Assembly (NCBI GenBank): GCA_000403475.2
Contig: KE159797.1
Span: 251,144-315,143 of the forward strand
Origin: Lachnospiraceae bacterium MD308
Lineage (GTDB): Bacteria; Bacillota; Clostridia; Lachnospirales; Lachnospiraceae
Length of the DNA stretch: 64,000 nt
Reading direction: 5' to 3'
The notes beneath the pieces are model-generated. The model ran no database searches and was not told the origin of the DNA. It saw only the letters and a list, made by a program, of their open reading frames with translations. The position numbers and the translations under genes are program-made. This document shows, one piece after another, positions 37,309 to 44,756 of this stretch (within the stretch, counting starts at the first letter, position 1; the number at the start of each line of letters is the position of its first letter).

Positions 37309-37380
37309 TATTTCGGTTTTAAAAAAGAATCTCTCTATGAAATTCTTTTTCAATATAACACGTACGTTTTATTTAAGTAC

Positions 37381-37409
37381 ATTATAGATTTATTTTTTTC
37401 AGTTGTCAA
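37381..37409 (-). promoter_or_regulatory. Consensus sigma-A promoter of the sugar ABC operon
   Basis: On the minus strand a perfect TTGACA (37409-37404) is separated by 17 bp from a perfect TATAAT (37386-37381). Such a strong promoter needs tight repression, consistent with the flanking operators. Confidence 0.82.
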
Positions 37410-37444
37410 GCAAATAATGTAATTTTTTGTTTATTTTGCTCTTA

Positions 37445-37458
37445 TGGTAACCGTTCCA
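37445..37458. promoter_or_regulatory. LacI-type operator O2
   Basis: TGGTAACCGTTCCA matches O1 at 12 of 14 positions. It lies upstream of the -35 element, exactly 150 bp from O1. The pair could be bridged by a LacI-family tetramer or two dimers. Confidence 0.6.
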
Positions 37459-37473
37459 TTTTTTATATTTTTG

Positions 37474-38463
37474 TCAGTTTTTGCCAATTGTAGTGTTTCC
37501 GTAACGGATGGAGACATTCATCAGCTTTTCTCTTTGCGGGATTGGCCTCTGCTCAATCATGTCATGCAAAAGCCCTGCCAGCTCCCTGGCAATAAGCGGG
37601 ATCGGCTGCACAATGGAAGTAATGCCCGGGGTAACAGCGTCAGTTACATAAGTTCCGTCATATGCTACAAGCTTTAGGTCCCCAGGAATCTGCCTTCCCT
37701 GAGCAATTGCCGCTTTCATGCAATATACCGCCAGCAAATCTGCCCCAAACACTCCGTCTATGTCCGGGTGCTCCCTCATCGTCTGTTCTGTGACCTCAGA
37801 AAAATACTCGCTGTCGAACCGGTTCCACATAAGCTCCACGGAAGTTACTTTCGCATTATTTTCCTTCATTACACGCTCAAATTCTATATGGCGTATATCC
37901 GAAGGCGAACGGACAGACTTCGCCCCCTGAAACTGTATAACGTCCTTACAGCCACTGGCAAGCAAAAGCTTTGCTGCCATCCGCCCGCCCAGAGCATGGT
38001 CTACCCGCACCAGGGGAATATTCTCCCCAAGACAGCGGTCAAAGGCTACGATTGGCTTATCGATCTTTGTATACTCCTCTATCCTCAGGGAATGAACTCC
38101 GGTGATGATCCCGTCTACAATATTCCTGTTCAGCATATCCAGATATTCCTGCTCACTGTTTTTTTCCCGAAAAGTGTCGCAGAGCATGGTTTTATAACCG
38201 CGTGCGTACAACTCTGTCTCAACGCATTTTACCAGCTCTGCAAAAAATGGGTGGGATACGCTCGGCACAAGAATCGCGATGATGCCGCTCTTCTTGTGAA
38301 ACAGATTCCTGGCCAGCTCATTCGGCGTATAGTTGAGTTCTCTCATAGCGTCTTCTATCTTGCGCCTTGTCTCCTCAGACACGTAGCCACTGTTATTCAA
38401 AACTCTTGATACCGTGGCAGGTCCTACATTTGCCTTTCTTGCCACATCACGAATACTTGCCAT
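37474..38463 (-). CDS. LacI-family regulator of the sugar locus
   Basis: This 329-aa repressor has an N-terminal helix-turn-helix (SIRDVARKANVGPATVSRVL), hinge helix NYTPNELARNLF, and a sensor domain with AILVPSVSHPFFAELVKCVE. It is encoded immediately upstream of the ABC-GH116-GH32 operon on the same strand, with the two matching operators in the intergenic region. It has its own promoter. The inducer is presumably the imported sugar. Confidence 0.92.
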   Translation of the reverse strand: MASIRDVARKANVGPATVSRVLNNSGYVSEETRRKIEDAMRELNYTPNELARNLFHKKSGIIAILVPSVSHPFFAELVKCVETELYARGYKTMLCDTFREKNSEQEYLDMLNRNIVDGIITGVHSLRIEEYTKIDKPIVAFDRCLGENIPLVRVDHALGGRMAAKLLLASGCKDVIQFQGAKSVRSPSDIRHIEFERVMKENNAKVTSVELMWNRFDSEYFSEVTEQTMREHPDIDGVFGADLLAVYCMKAAIAQGRQIPGDLKLVAYDGTYVTDAVTPGITSIVQPIPLIARELAGLLHDMIEQRPIPQREKLMNVSIRYGNTTIGKN

Positions 38464-38508
38464 CTTCCTTCTCCTTCATTACTTCCGCACTATGCAGAAT
38501 TGATTTTC

Positions 38509-38537
38509 ATTATACTAAAAAAGAAACTACTTTTCAA
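38509..38537 (-). promoter_or_regulatory. Sigma-A promoter of the lacI gene
   Basis: On the minus strand TTGAAA (38537-38532) is separated by 17 bp from TATAAT (38514-38509), about 45 bp upstream of the regulator start codon. It lies just after the sfsA-mutY stop codon. Confidence 0.72.
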
Positions 38538-38556
38538 GCAATCTCTTAGCTAATCC

Positions 38557-40329
38557 CTAATTCAATGGCCAGTGTCCGGCAATACTATCCATATATTTTT
38601 CAAATGCAGAAGGAATCGGATAAACTTCTTTTATCTCCTCCGGATGGATAAACAGGAAATTCTTTTGATTTGTCTTTTCCAATTCATCTACCTTAACTGC
38701 ATATCCGATCATATGCCACTCAACATGGCTGAATATATGCTTTGCTTTCGTGAGCGCATGGATTCGTACTGGCATAAGCCCAATCTCCTTGCACCAGGCC
38801 GCCGCTTCGTCCATATTAAGATGGCCTTCCACATTCGGAAGCTCGTACATTCCGGCTAAAAGTCCTTTATCCTTACGTTTCACAATAGCCGTTCTCTCAC
38901 CGTCTAGAAATACAAACACCGTCTTCTTTTCTATCCTTCTTGCCTTCGCCTTTGCCTTTACAGGAATCCTCCCGGTCTGCCCGGTCTGCCGCGCTTTACA
39001 GAGGGATGCAAGAGGGCATTCCGGGCATCTTGGCTCACCATTGGGCACACAGACAAGGGCGCCGAGTTCTATAAGTCCCTGATTAAAGTCACTGGCCGCG
39101 TCTTTCGGAATTATTTCTTTAAGTTCTTTCTCTATTCGAGATTTCGTACTCTGTTTAGCTATATCGGAATCATCCGCCAGAAGTCTTGTCATAACACGAA
39201 GAACATTGCCGTCCACGGCCGGCACCGGGAGCCCATATGCAAAGGAACTGATTGCACCTGCTGTATAACTCCCAATTCCCTTTAGAGACCTGAGCTCCTC
39301 GTAGTCTCTCGGAAATTCACCGCCATAATCAACCATAATCTGCTGCGCCGCATTTTTCATATTGCGCACCCTGCTATAGTACCCAAGGCCCTCCCACAAT
39401 TTTAACAAATGTTCCTCCTTAGCATCCGCTAAGTCTTTTACCCCGGGAAGTTCTTTCATAAATCTGTCATAATAAGGCTTTACTGCCTCCACTCTTGTCT
39501 GCTGTAGCATAATCTCTGACACCCACACTCTGTAAGCGTCCGGGTTCTCCCGCCACGGCAGGGCTCTTTTATGCTCCCGAAACCACGGAACTAACAGCTT
39601 CACCATCTGCCCTCCAAAAAAGTCACCCGAAAAAACGGCCGGAGAATCTTCAAGTACAACCGGCACCTCCTTACAAAGCGTTATACTGTCACTCTCTACC
39701 TGACAGTCGTATGCCACAACCTTTACCCCCATTCGGGCTGCCTCGGTCAAAATCTTTGCAAATTCCGGGTGGGTATCACGATTAGGTGTAAAATAACGCA
39801 CATCTTTCATCTGTATCACAAAAAACACATACGCCTCGTATCCCTTTTCTACTGCTTCCATAAGCTCACCCACGTGCTTAACCGCCCGCTCACTCGGCGC
39901 ATCCGGAAAACGTACGATACCATCCTCTTCTAAGGTCACGCCTTTTACTTCAATAAGTATTTTTCTCTCCCCTGATTCAACATATAAATCAATGCGCGAA
40001 CTCCCATAAGTATATTCCGGACGAATCACCGATATATTTTTTATAAGATTCCCCTGTTCCAGCCATTCTTTTACAATCTTGTTCGGAACCTGAGAATCCA
40101 TATTGATAAGCCTATCCCCCTTTTCTACAGCAATCAAATCCCACCGTGTTTTCCGCTCCGACTTGCGGCTGTCCTGTACATAGACAGCCGCCCCACATCT
40201 TAACAGCTCCCTGCATCGTCCAGTATTTTTTACATGTACCGTCTCCTTTATCCCGTCTATCTCTACATGTGCAATAAAACGGTTGGGACGTTCGATAAAT
40301 CTCCCCTGATATATATCACTATATTTCAT
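38557..40329 (-). CDS. SfsA-MutY fusion protein
   Basis: One 590-aa frame joins two proteins that are normally separate. Residues 1 to ~232 are SfsA-like (RFIAHVEIDGIKETVHVKNT, YGSSRIDLYVESGERKILIE, RAVKHVGELMEAV), a DNA/RNA nuclease-fold family. Residues ~245-590 are a complete MutY adenine glycosylase. It has VSEIMLQQTRVEAV with the catalytic Glu, the helix-hairpin-helix LKGIGSYTAGAISSF and catalytic Asp in VPAVDGNVL. A C-x7-C-x2-C-x5-C iron-sulfur cluster and a NUDIX-like C-terminal domain follow. MutY removes A mispaired with 8-oxoguanine. No internal start with a ribosome binding site is obvious at the junction. Confidence 0.92.
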   Translation of the reverse strand: MKYSDIYQGRFIERPNRFIAHVEIDGIKETVHVKNTGRCRELLRCGAAVYVQDSRKSERKTRWDLIAVEKGDRLINMDSQVPNKIVKEWLEQGNLIKNISVIRPEYTYGSSRIDLYVESGERKILIEVKGVTLEEDGIVRFPDAPSERAVKHVGELMEAVEKGYEAYVFFVIQMKDVRYFTPNRDTHPEFAKILTEAARMGVKVVAYDCQVESDSITLCKEVPVVLEDSPAVFSGDFFGGQMVKLLVPWFREHKRALPWRENPDAYRVWVSEIMLQQTRVEAVKPYYDRFMKELPGVKDLADAKEEHLLKLWEGLGYYSRVRNMKNAAQQIMVDYGGEFPRDYEELRSLKGIGSYTAGAISSFAYGLPVPAVDGNVLRVMTRLLADDSDIAKQSTKSRIEKELKEIIPKDAASDFNQGLIELGALVCVPNGEPRCPECPLASLCKARQTGQTGRIPVKAKAKARRIEKKTVFVFLDGERTAIVKRKDKGLLAGMYELPNVEGHLNMDEAAAWCKEIGLMPVRIHALTKAKHIFSHVEWHMIGYAVKVDELEKTNQKNFLFIHPEEIKEVYPIPSAFEKYMDSIAGHWPLN

Positions 40330-40393
40330 ACTGCTTCACCATACCTGTTCAAACTTTCCGGCCACGCGGCAAACAGCAAAGAAGACCCGAGAA

Positions 40394-41107
40394 TTAACTC
40401 AGATCTTCCGGTTCCTGCTTTTGTTCCAGTAACGGTTCTGGCCGGCTATATGTACGCTTCTTTGACTCCTCGTGCTTCTTCAGGCATTGCAGAATCGCCT
40501 CATTCAGTGTGAGCATCTTTTCGTCCAATGATGACACCATCTCTGCACACTCCCGAAGATCCCGACTAATGTATTCCGGCGCATTTCCTTCAAATTTATA
40601 ATATATCTTATGCTCCAAACTTGCCCAAAAATCCATGGCAATCGTTCGTATCTGTATCTCAACTTTCGTATCCACAACACTGTCTGACAAAAATATAGGA
40701 ACAGAGACCAGCATATGGTAACTTTTATATCCGCTCTGCTTTGGATTCCTGATATAATCCTTAATAGAAAGCACCTTCAGATCGCTCTGATTCCCAATCA
40801 TCTCTGCCAGACGGTAAATATCTGACGAAAACGAACAAATCAATCTCACACCGGCAATGTCATTAACAAATTTTACCATATTCTCAATGGATGTTTCATA
40901 TCCATAACGCTTTAGCTTTTTAACGATACTTTCCGGTGATTTCACCCTTTTCTTAATATGCTCAATAGGGTTATACTTATGAACATGCTGAAATTCATCA
41001 TTCAATATTTCCAGTTTCGTTCCAACTTCCTTCAACGCTGCATTATAGAGAAACATAATTGTCTTCCAACTGTCTACGTCTTCGTAGTTCTTAATTGCGT
41101 TCTCCAA
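40394..41107 (-). CDS. Small alarmone synthetase (RelQ/RelP-type GTP pyrophosphokinase)
   Basis: This single-domain (p)ppGpp synthetase of 237 aa has VKFVNDIAGVRLICSF for the synthetase site, SGYKSYHMLVSVP (GYRSYH-type motif), and VEIQIRTIAMDFWASLEHKI, all RelQ/YjbM hallmarks. It lacks hydrolase and regulatory domains. I chose TTG 41107, which has AGAGGAG upstream. An in-frame ATG at 41149 coincides with the predicted transcription start and would be leaderless. It follows sfsA-mutY's start by 64 bp in the same direction. Confidence 0.88.
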   Translation of the reverse strand: MENAIKNYEDVDSWKTIMFLYNAALKEVGTKLEILNDEFQHVHKYNPIEHIKKRVKSPESIVKKLKRYGYETSIENMVKFVNDIAGVRLICSFSSDIYRLAEMIGNQSDLKVLSIKDYIRNPKQSGYKSYHMLVSVPIFLSDSVVDTKVEIQIRTIAMDFWASLEHKIYYKFEGNAPEYISRDLRECAEMVSSLDEKMLTLNEAILQCLKKHEESKKRTYSRPEPLLEQKQEPEDLS

Positions 41108-41156
41108 AATATAATCTCTCCTCTCTATGCGAAGAGTCCAATCGTACATGTATATA

Positions 41157-41186
41157 TTATAGCATAGAATGAGGAGTTATGTCCCT
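41157..41186 (-). promoter_or_regulatory. Promoter of the small alarmone synthetase
   Basis: On the minus strand GGGACA (41186-41181) is separated by 18 bp from TATAAT (41162-41157). Transcription would start near 41150, right at the upstream ATG, which argues for the internal TTG start. Confidence 0.5.
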
Positions 41187-41218
41187 TTTTTAATATTTAT
41201 TTTAGAAACATGTAACAA

Positions 41219-41743
41219 TTAATATTCAATCCCTATACGAGCCTCTAATCCCGCGTCAAATGGGTGTTTTCGCTTCTTCATCTCTGTTGCATAACTGGCA
41301 ATTTCAAGCACTTTTCCGGACACTTCATGGCCCGTCAAAATGACCTCCAGCCCCCTTGGTTTATTCCTCAAAAAGTCCAGCAATATGTCCTCATCGAGAA
41401 CCTTTAGTGATACTGCACACAATACCTCATCCAAAAAAAGCACGTCAAAAGAATCGCAAAGTTTGATAAGTTCATCCAGCATCATTTTATTATAATTCTT
41501 AATTTCCAGACGCTCTGTCTCACTCATCTCCCAGTAAAACTTCGCTTTATCTCTCCCAGGGACACATGTGACCCCGGGAAGCTTCTCAAGCACTGTTCTC
41601 TCACTCGAAACATTATCCTTTAAAAATTGGAATACTAACACTTTAAACCCTGCTCCTAAAGCCCTCACTGCCTGTCCGACTGCGGCAGTTGTCTTTCCCT
41701 TTCCCTGTCCGTAATAGACGTGGATTTTCCCGTCGTTTTCCAT
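41219..41743 (-). CDS. cobO: Cob(I)alamin adenosyltransferase, CobO/BtuR type
   Basis: This 174-aa P-loop enzyme transfers the adenosyl group of ATP to the cobalt of corrinoids to make adenosylcobalamin. It starts with IHVYYGQGKGKTTAAVGQAV (modified Walker A) and contains VLFLDEVLCAV and VILTGHEV, as in CobO/BtuR. No other cobalamin gene is nearby. It follows the PfoR-type gene by 25 bp and may be co-transcribed. Confidence 0.93.
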   Translation of the reverse strand: MENDGKIHVYYGQGKGKTTAAVGQAVRALGAGFKVLVFQFLKDNVSSERTVLEKLPGVTCVPGRDKAKFYWEMSETERLEIKNYNKMMLDELIKLCDSFDVLFLDEVLCAVSLKVLDEDILLDFLRNKPRGLEVILTGHEVSGKVLEIASYATEMKKRKHPFDAGLEARIGIEY

Positions 41744-41768
41744 ATAGAATTACCTCTTTTATGCACTT

Positions 41769-42833
41769 TTACATATCAAGCTTCATATCGCCGAATTTAA
41801 TCCAGCCTCTTTTACGCATGAATTCCGAAGCGCCTAAAGTAATGATTGCCGGCAGAACAATCTGAATTGCCAGTATCTTTATCAGCACTACTGTCGCCGG
41901 CTCCGTCTGAATCATCGTCTGCCATGTCATAATCTGTCCCACTAATCCTGCCGTACCCATGCCGGACCCCGTAGCATTGCTTGTCATATGCAGTACCATC
42001 GTCCCCACCGGTCCTAAGACTGCGCTGGAAAAAATAGCCGGTATCCATATGATTGGTTTTCTGACGATATTCGGCACTTGAAGCATCGAAGTACCGATTC
42101 CCTGAGCAAGAAGCCCCCCGACTTTATTCTCACGATAGCTCGCCACAGCAAAGCCAACCATATTGCAGCAACAGCCAATCGTAGCGGCGCCCGCCGCCAG
42201 CCCTGACAGATTCAGGATAATCCCAAGCGCAGCCGAACTTATTGGCAGTGTAAGAATCATTCCCATGAGAACGGATACAATAATCCCCATAAGAAACGGC
42301 TGCTGTTCTGTTCCCCAGTTAACGATACTGCCAAGCCAGGCCATAAACTCAGAAATCGGAGGCCCTAATATAAGTCCGACAGCGGAGCCCGTCCCGATTG
42401 TCACAAGCGGCGTAACCAAAATATCAACCTTCGTCTTTCCCGACACAAGGTGCCCGCAAACGATTCCTACATACGCGGCGATAAATGCCCCCAAAGGTTC
42501 TCCCGGACCGGCATATACCATAGCTCCTTCCACCATCACCGCACCCGCAAGAAGCTTGCTGGCAAACGCTCCTATCATCCCCGCTGTCGCTGCGGAAACA
42601 ACTACCAACGGACTTTCACGAAAACGATAGGCAACTGCCGCCCCGATTCCTGCTCCTGTAAGAGATGCCGCAACTTTTCCGATTACAAAAATCATATCTC
42701 CGGCCGTTCCCCCAAGCAGCGTTCCTATCTGCTGGATAATTGTCCCGATAATCAGTGTTGCAAAAAGACCCTGCGCCATAGCACTTAAGCCTTCTATAAA
42801 TATCTTGTCCAGTATCTTTTTTAATTCTTTCAT
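41769..42833 (-). CDS. PfoR-type (PTS IIC-like) membrane protein
   Basis: This 354-aa integral membrane protein has about ten hydrophobic segments. It resembles the COG3641/PfoR group, which shares a fold with PTS EIIC transporters: GLFATLIIGTIIQQIGTLLG, AALGIILNLSGLAAGAATIG, MVLHMTSNATGSGMGTAGLV. It has no EIIA or EIIB domain and no PTS genes nearby, so transport and substrate are unproven. Of two adjacent ATGs the second (42833) has better spacing to AAGGAG. Confidence 0.82.
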   Translation of the reverse strand: MKELKKILDKIFIEGLSAMAQGLFATLIIGTIIQQIGTLLGGTAGDMIFVIGKVAASLTGAGIGAAVAYRFRESPLVVVSAATAGMIGAFASKLLAGAVMVEGAMVYAGPGEPLGAFIAAYVGIVCGHLVSGKTKVDILVTPLVTIGTGSAVGLILGPPISEFMAWLGSIVNWGTEQQPFLMGIIVSVLMGMILTLPISSAALGIILNLSGLAAGAATIGCCCNMVGFAVASYRENKVGGLLAQGIGTSMLQVPNIVRKPIIWIPAIFSSAVLGPVGTMVLHMTSNATGSGMGTAGLVGQIMTWQTMIQTEPATVVLIKILAIQIVLPAIITLGASEFMRKRGWIKFGDMKLDM

Positions 42834-42884
42834 CATAGACTCCTTATATTCTGTTGTTTTGTCAAGTGTCTTGTCACCTGTTGC

Positions 42885-42913
42885 ATTGTAACATATACCG
42901 GACTTTTACGCAA
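42885..42913 (-). promoter_or_regulatory. Promoter of the PfoR-type gene
   Basis: On the minus strand TTGCGT (42913-42908) is separated by 17 bp from TACAAT (42890-42885), about 50 bp upstream of the start. It is divergent from the 87-aa gene promoter 20 bp away. Confidence 0.55.
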
Positions 42914-42932
42914 GTTTTGTTTTTGTTTTCTA

Positions 42933-42961
42933 TGGACATATTCTCTATAAATATGTATACT
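42933..42961 (+). promoter_or_regulatory. Promoter of the 87-aa gene
   Basis: TGGACA (42933-42938), 17 bp, TATACT (42956-42961): five of six matches in each hexamer. It lies ~48 bp upstream of the ATG at 43009. Confidence 0.62.
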
Positions 42962-43008
42962 GTTTTCTACCAAGTGAAATAATAATCCAGAAAATGTGAG
43001 GTAATATT

Positions 43009-43272
43009 ATGTTCCGTTTATGGGGAAAAGAATTTAAAGACAACCGTATGCTCAGAGACACTGTAATCTGCGACGACTCTGACGATACAAGAACACACAA
43101 AGTATTCAACGCCCTTGAGTCCATCTGTTATGAATTCGACTTAAGCAAGCCAATCTGGCTTGACGCAACAATTGATGAATTCAAACGTCACAGCAAAGCG
43201 CGGTTTTATCAGGATAATTTTGTAGATTCCATAGATTTTGATTATCTGGAGATACACGTCATTGAAGAATAA
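43009..43272 (+). CDS. Hypothetical protein, 87 aa
   Basis: This small acidic soluble protein starts MFRLWGKEFKDNRMLRDTVI and ends with the acidic FDYLEIHVIEE. I recognise no family. Support as a gene comes from its own promoter with good hexamers, a GTGAGGTAAT ribosome-binding region, no overlap with neighbours, and a hairpin after the stop. The pattern resembles small conserved proteins of unknown function in Lachnospiraceae. Confidence 0.68.
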   Translation: MFRLWGKEFKDNRMLRDTVICDDSDDTRTHKVFNALESICYEFDLSKPIWLDATIDEFKRHSKARFYQDNFVDSIDFDYLEIHVIEE

Positions 43273-43281
43273 TAAGCGATT

Positions 43282-43312
43282 GAAAAAAAGTGCTCCGGCA
43301 TCTGCCGGAGCA
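43282..43312 (-). terminator. Terminator after the ABC permease operon
   Basis: A 10-bp perfect stem TGCTCCGGCA/TGCCGGAGCA (43291-43300 with 43303-43312) has a 2-nt loop. On the minus strand it is followed by seven U residues. It ends the ATPase-COG1361-permease transcript and may also slow plus-strand readthrough from the 87-aa gene. Confidence 0.82.
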
Positions 43313-43337
43313 ACTGTAATTCTCACATATCTGTTTC

Positions 43338-44756
43338 TTATCCGTTGCGGATCGCCTCTAACGGGCTCAGCTTCATCGCTCTCTTTGCCGGGAAATATCC
43401 GGCCACAATTCCAACAAGCATTGCAAATCCTATCGATGCCAACATCAGCCATATAGGAATGTAGGAAATATTGGCGCCGCCTGTCGATATCATCTCCGAG
43501 TTCGCCGTCAGGGCATTAATCGCCATTGACATAAGAAAACTCAGCATGTTTCCGATAATCCCTCCGAAGATACCGATAAATGCAGCTTCCATCAAAAACA
43601 TCCCCCTGATATTTCCAAGGCTGCAGCCTAACACCTTCATAACGCCGATTTCTTTCGTTCTCTCGTAGATGGACATCATCATTGTATTTGCGATTCCTAT
43701 AGCCGCAACAAACAGCGATACCGCTCCAATCCCTCCGAGAACTGCCTGAATAATTCCCATCTGCCTGTTCACGCTGTCCATCATCTCTGCATTGGTTTCC
43801 ACGTTATAGCCCATCTCTTTGACGGTATTCGCCACTGCTGATACATTATCCTTGTCGTCCACTTTAAGCTGTGCATAAGAATAACAAAATTCCTTCATAG
43901 GCTTTCCGTTTTTTGTCTGCGGCTGACCGGGAATCACCCGCCCTGCAAATTCCTTTTTCAACACTTGCTTCAATGTATCCAGATCACAGAATATATAATA
44001 ACTGTTCGCATTGTAGTCATCGACTCCGCCCTTCACAAGCCCGCAGCCGCGAACAACATGTTTCTTTGCAGGCTTGCTGCTCTGTCCGCCTTCGCCGCCT
44101 TCGTCGCCGCCTGCTTCCATATCCATCGGAGACTGCTCCTGACTCGAATAATACCCTTCCTGGTCAAGTATCAAAAACAAAGAATCTTTTTCCAGATCAA
44201 TGTCCGGAAGTTCCCCTGTATCCCAATACGAAGCATTTGTTCCTTTTTGATAGAAATTCGCAAGTGTCATATTCCCATAAACCAACTCAATATGCCCACT
44301 GTTCTTAGGCGGCAGCGTTCCTTGTGACAACTCAATATTTCGTGATTTCAGCCCCTCCGGTGTCATTGCCATTAGCTGCATGTACCCTTCATAGGAACCT
44401 TTGAGCAGCATTACAGACATACTGTAAACCGGCTCTACACTTGTGACATGCTCCAGCTCGGCAAGCTTTTTCAGGCATGCATCATCGACATACTCTTCCG
44501 ACGCTTCTTGCGAATCGCCCATCGAACTGTACATCATCATATCACCTTCACCGTTGGCACCTGACACATTGATCGTAGTCAGACCCCCGTACTGTTCAAT
44601 TTCCTGATACATGGCCTGCTGAAGACCAAGTCCAAGCGAGATCATTACTACAATCGATGCCGTACCGATGACAACTCCGAGGACGGTAAGAAATGTACGT
44701 AACTTTCTTCTGCGCAGATTACTACTGCTCATCCTCAGAAGATCCATCCAGTTCAT
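43338..44756 (-). CDS. MacB-type ABC transporter permease
   Basis: This 472-aa permease has the MacB/FtsX layout: one N-terminal membrane helix (RTFLTVLGVVIGTASIVVMI), a large extracytoplasmic domain with a Gly/Glu-rich insert, and three C-terminal helices around AAIGIANTMMMSIYERTKEI. The start at 44756 has GAGGAGG nine bases upstream and lies 35 bp inside the preceding gene's end. It probably acts with the adjacent ATPase in export or envelope remodelling; the substrate is unknown. Confidence 0.88.
   Translation of the reverse strand: MNWMDLLRMSSSNLRRRKLRTFLTVLGVVIGTASIVVMISLGLGLQQAMYQEIEQYGGLTTINVSGANGEGDMMMYSSMGDSQEASEEYVDDACLKKLAELEHVTSVEPVYSMSVMLLKGSYEGYMQLMAMTPEGLKSRNIELSQGTLPPKNSGHIELVYGNMTLANFYQKGTNASYWDTGELPDIDLEKDSLFLILDQEGYYSSQEQSPMDMEAGGDEGGEGGQSSKPAKKHVVRGCGLVKGGVDDYNANSYYIFCDLDTLKQVLKKEFAGRVIPGQPQTKNGKPMKEFCYSYAQLKVDDKDNVSAVANTVKEMGYNVETNAEMMDSVNRQMGIIQAVLGGIGAVSLFVAAIGIANTMMMSIYERTKEIGVMKVLGCSLGNIRGMFLMEAAFIGIFGGIIGNMLSFLMSMAINALTANSEMISTGGANISYIPIWLMLASIGFAMLVGIVAGYFPAKRAMKLSPLEAIRNG

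Noticed and set aside
37295-37458. Catabolite-response (cre) element reading of the two operator sites
   Set aside because: The sites have CCG at the centre instead of the cre CG pairing position and match each other better than cre; a local LacI operator is the simpler reading.
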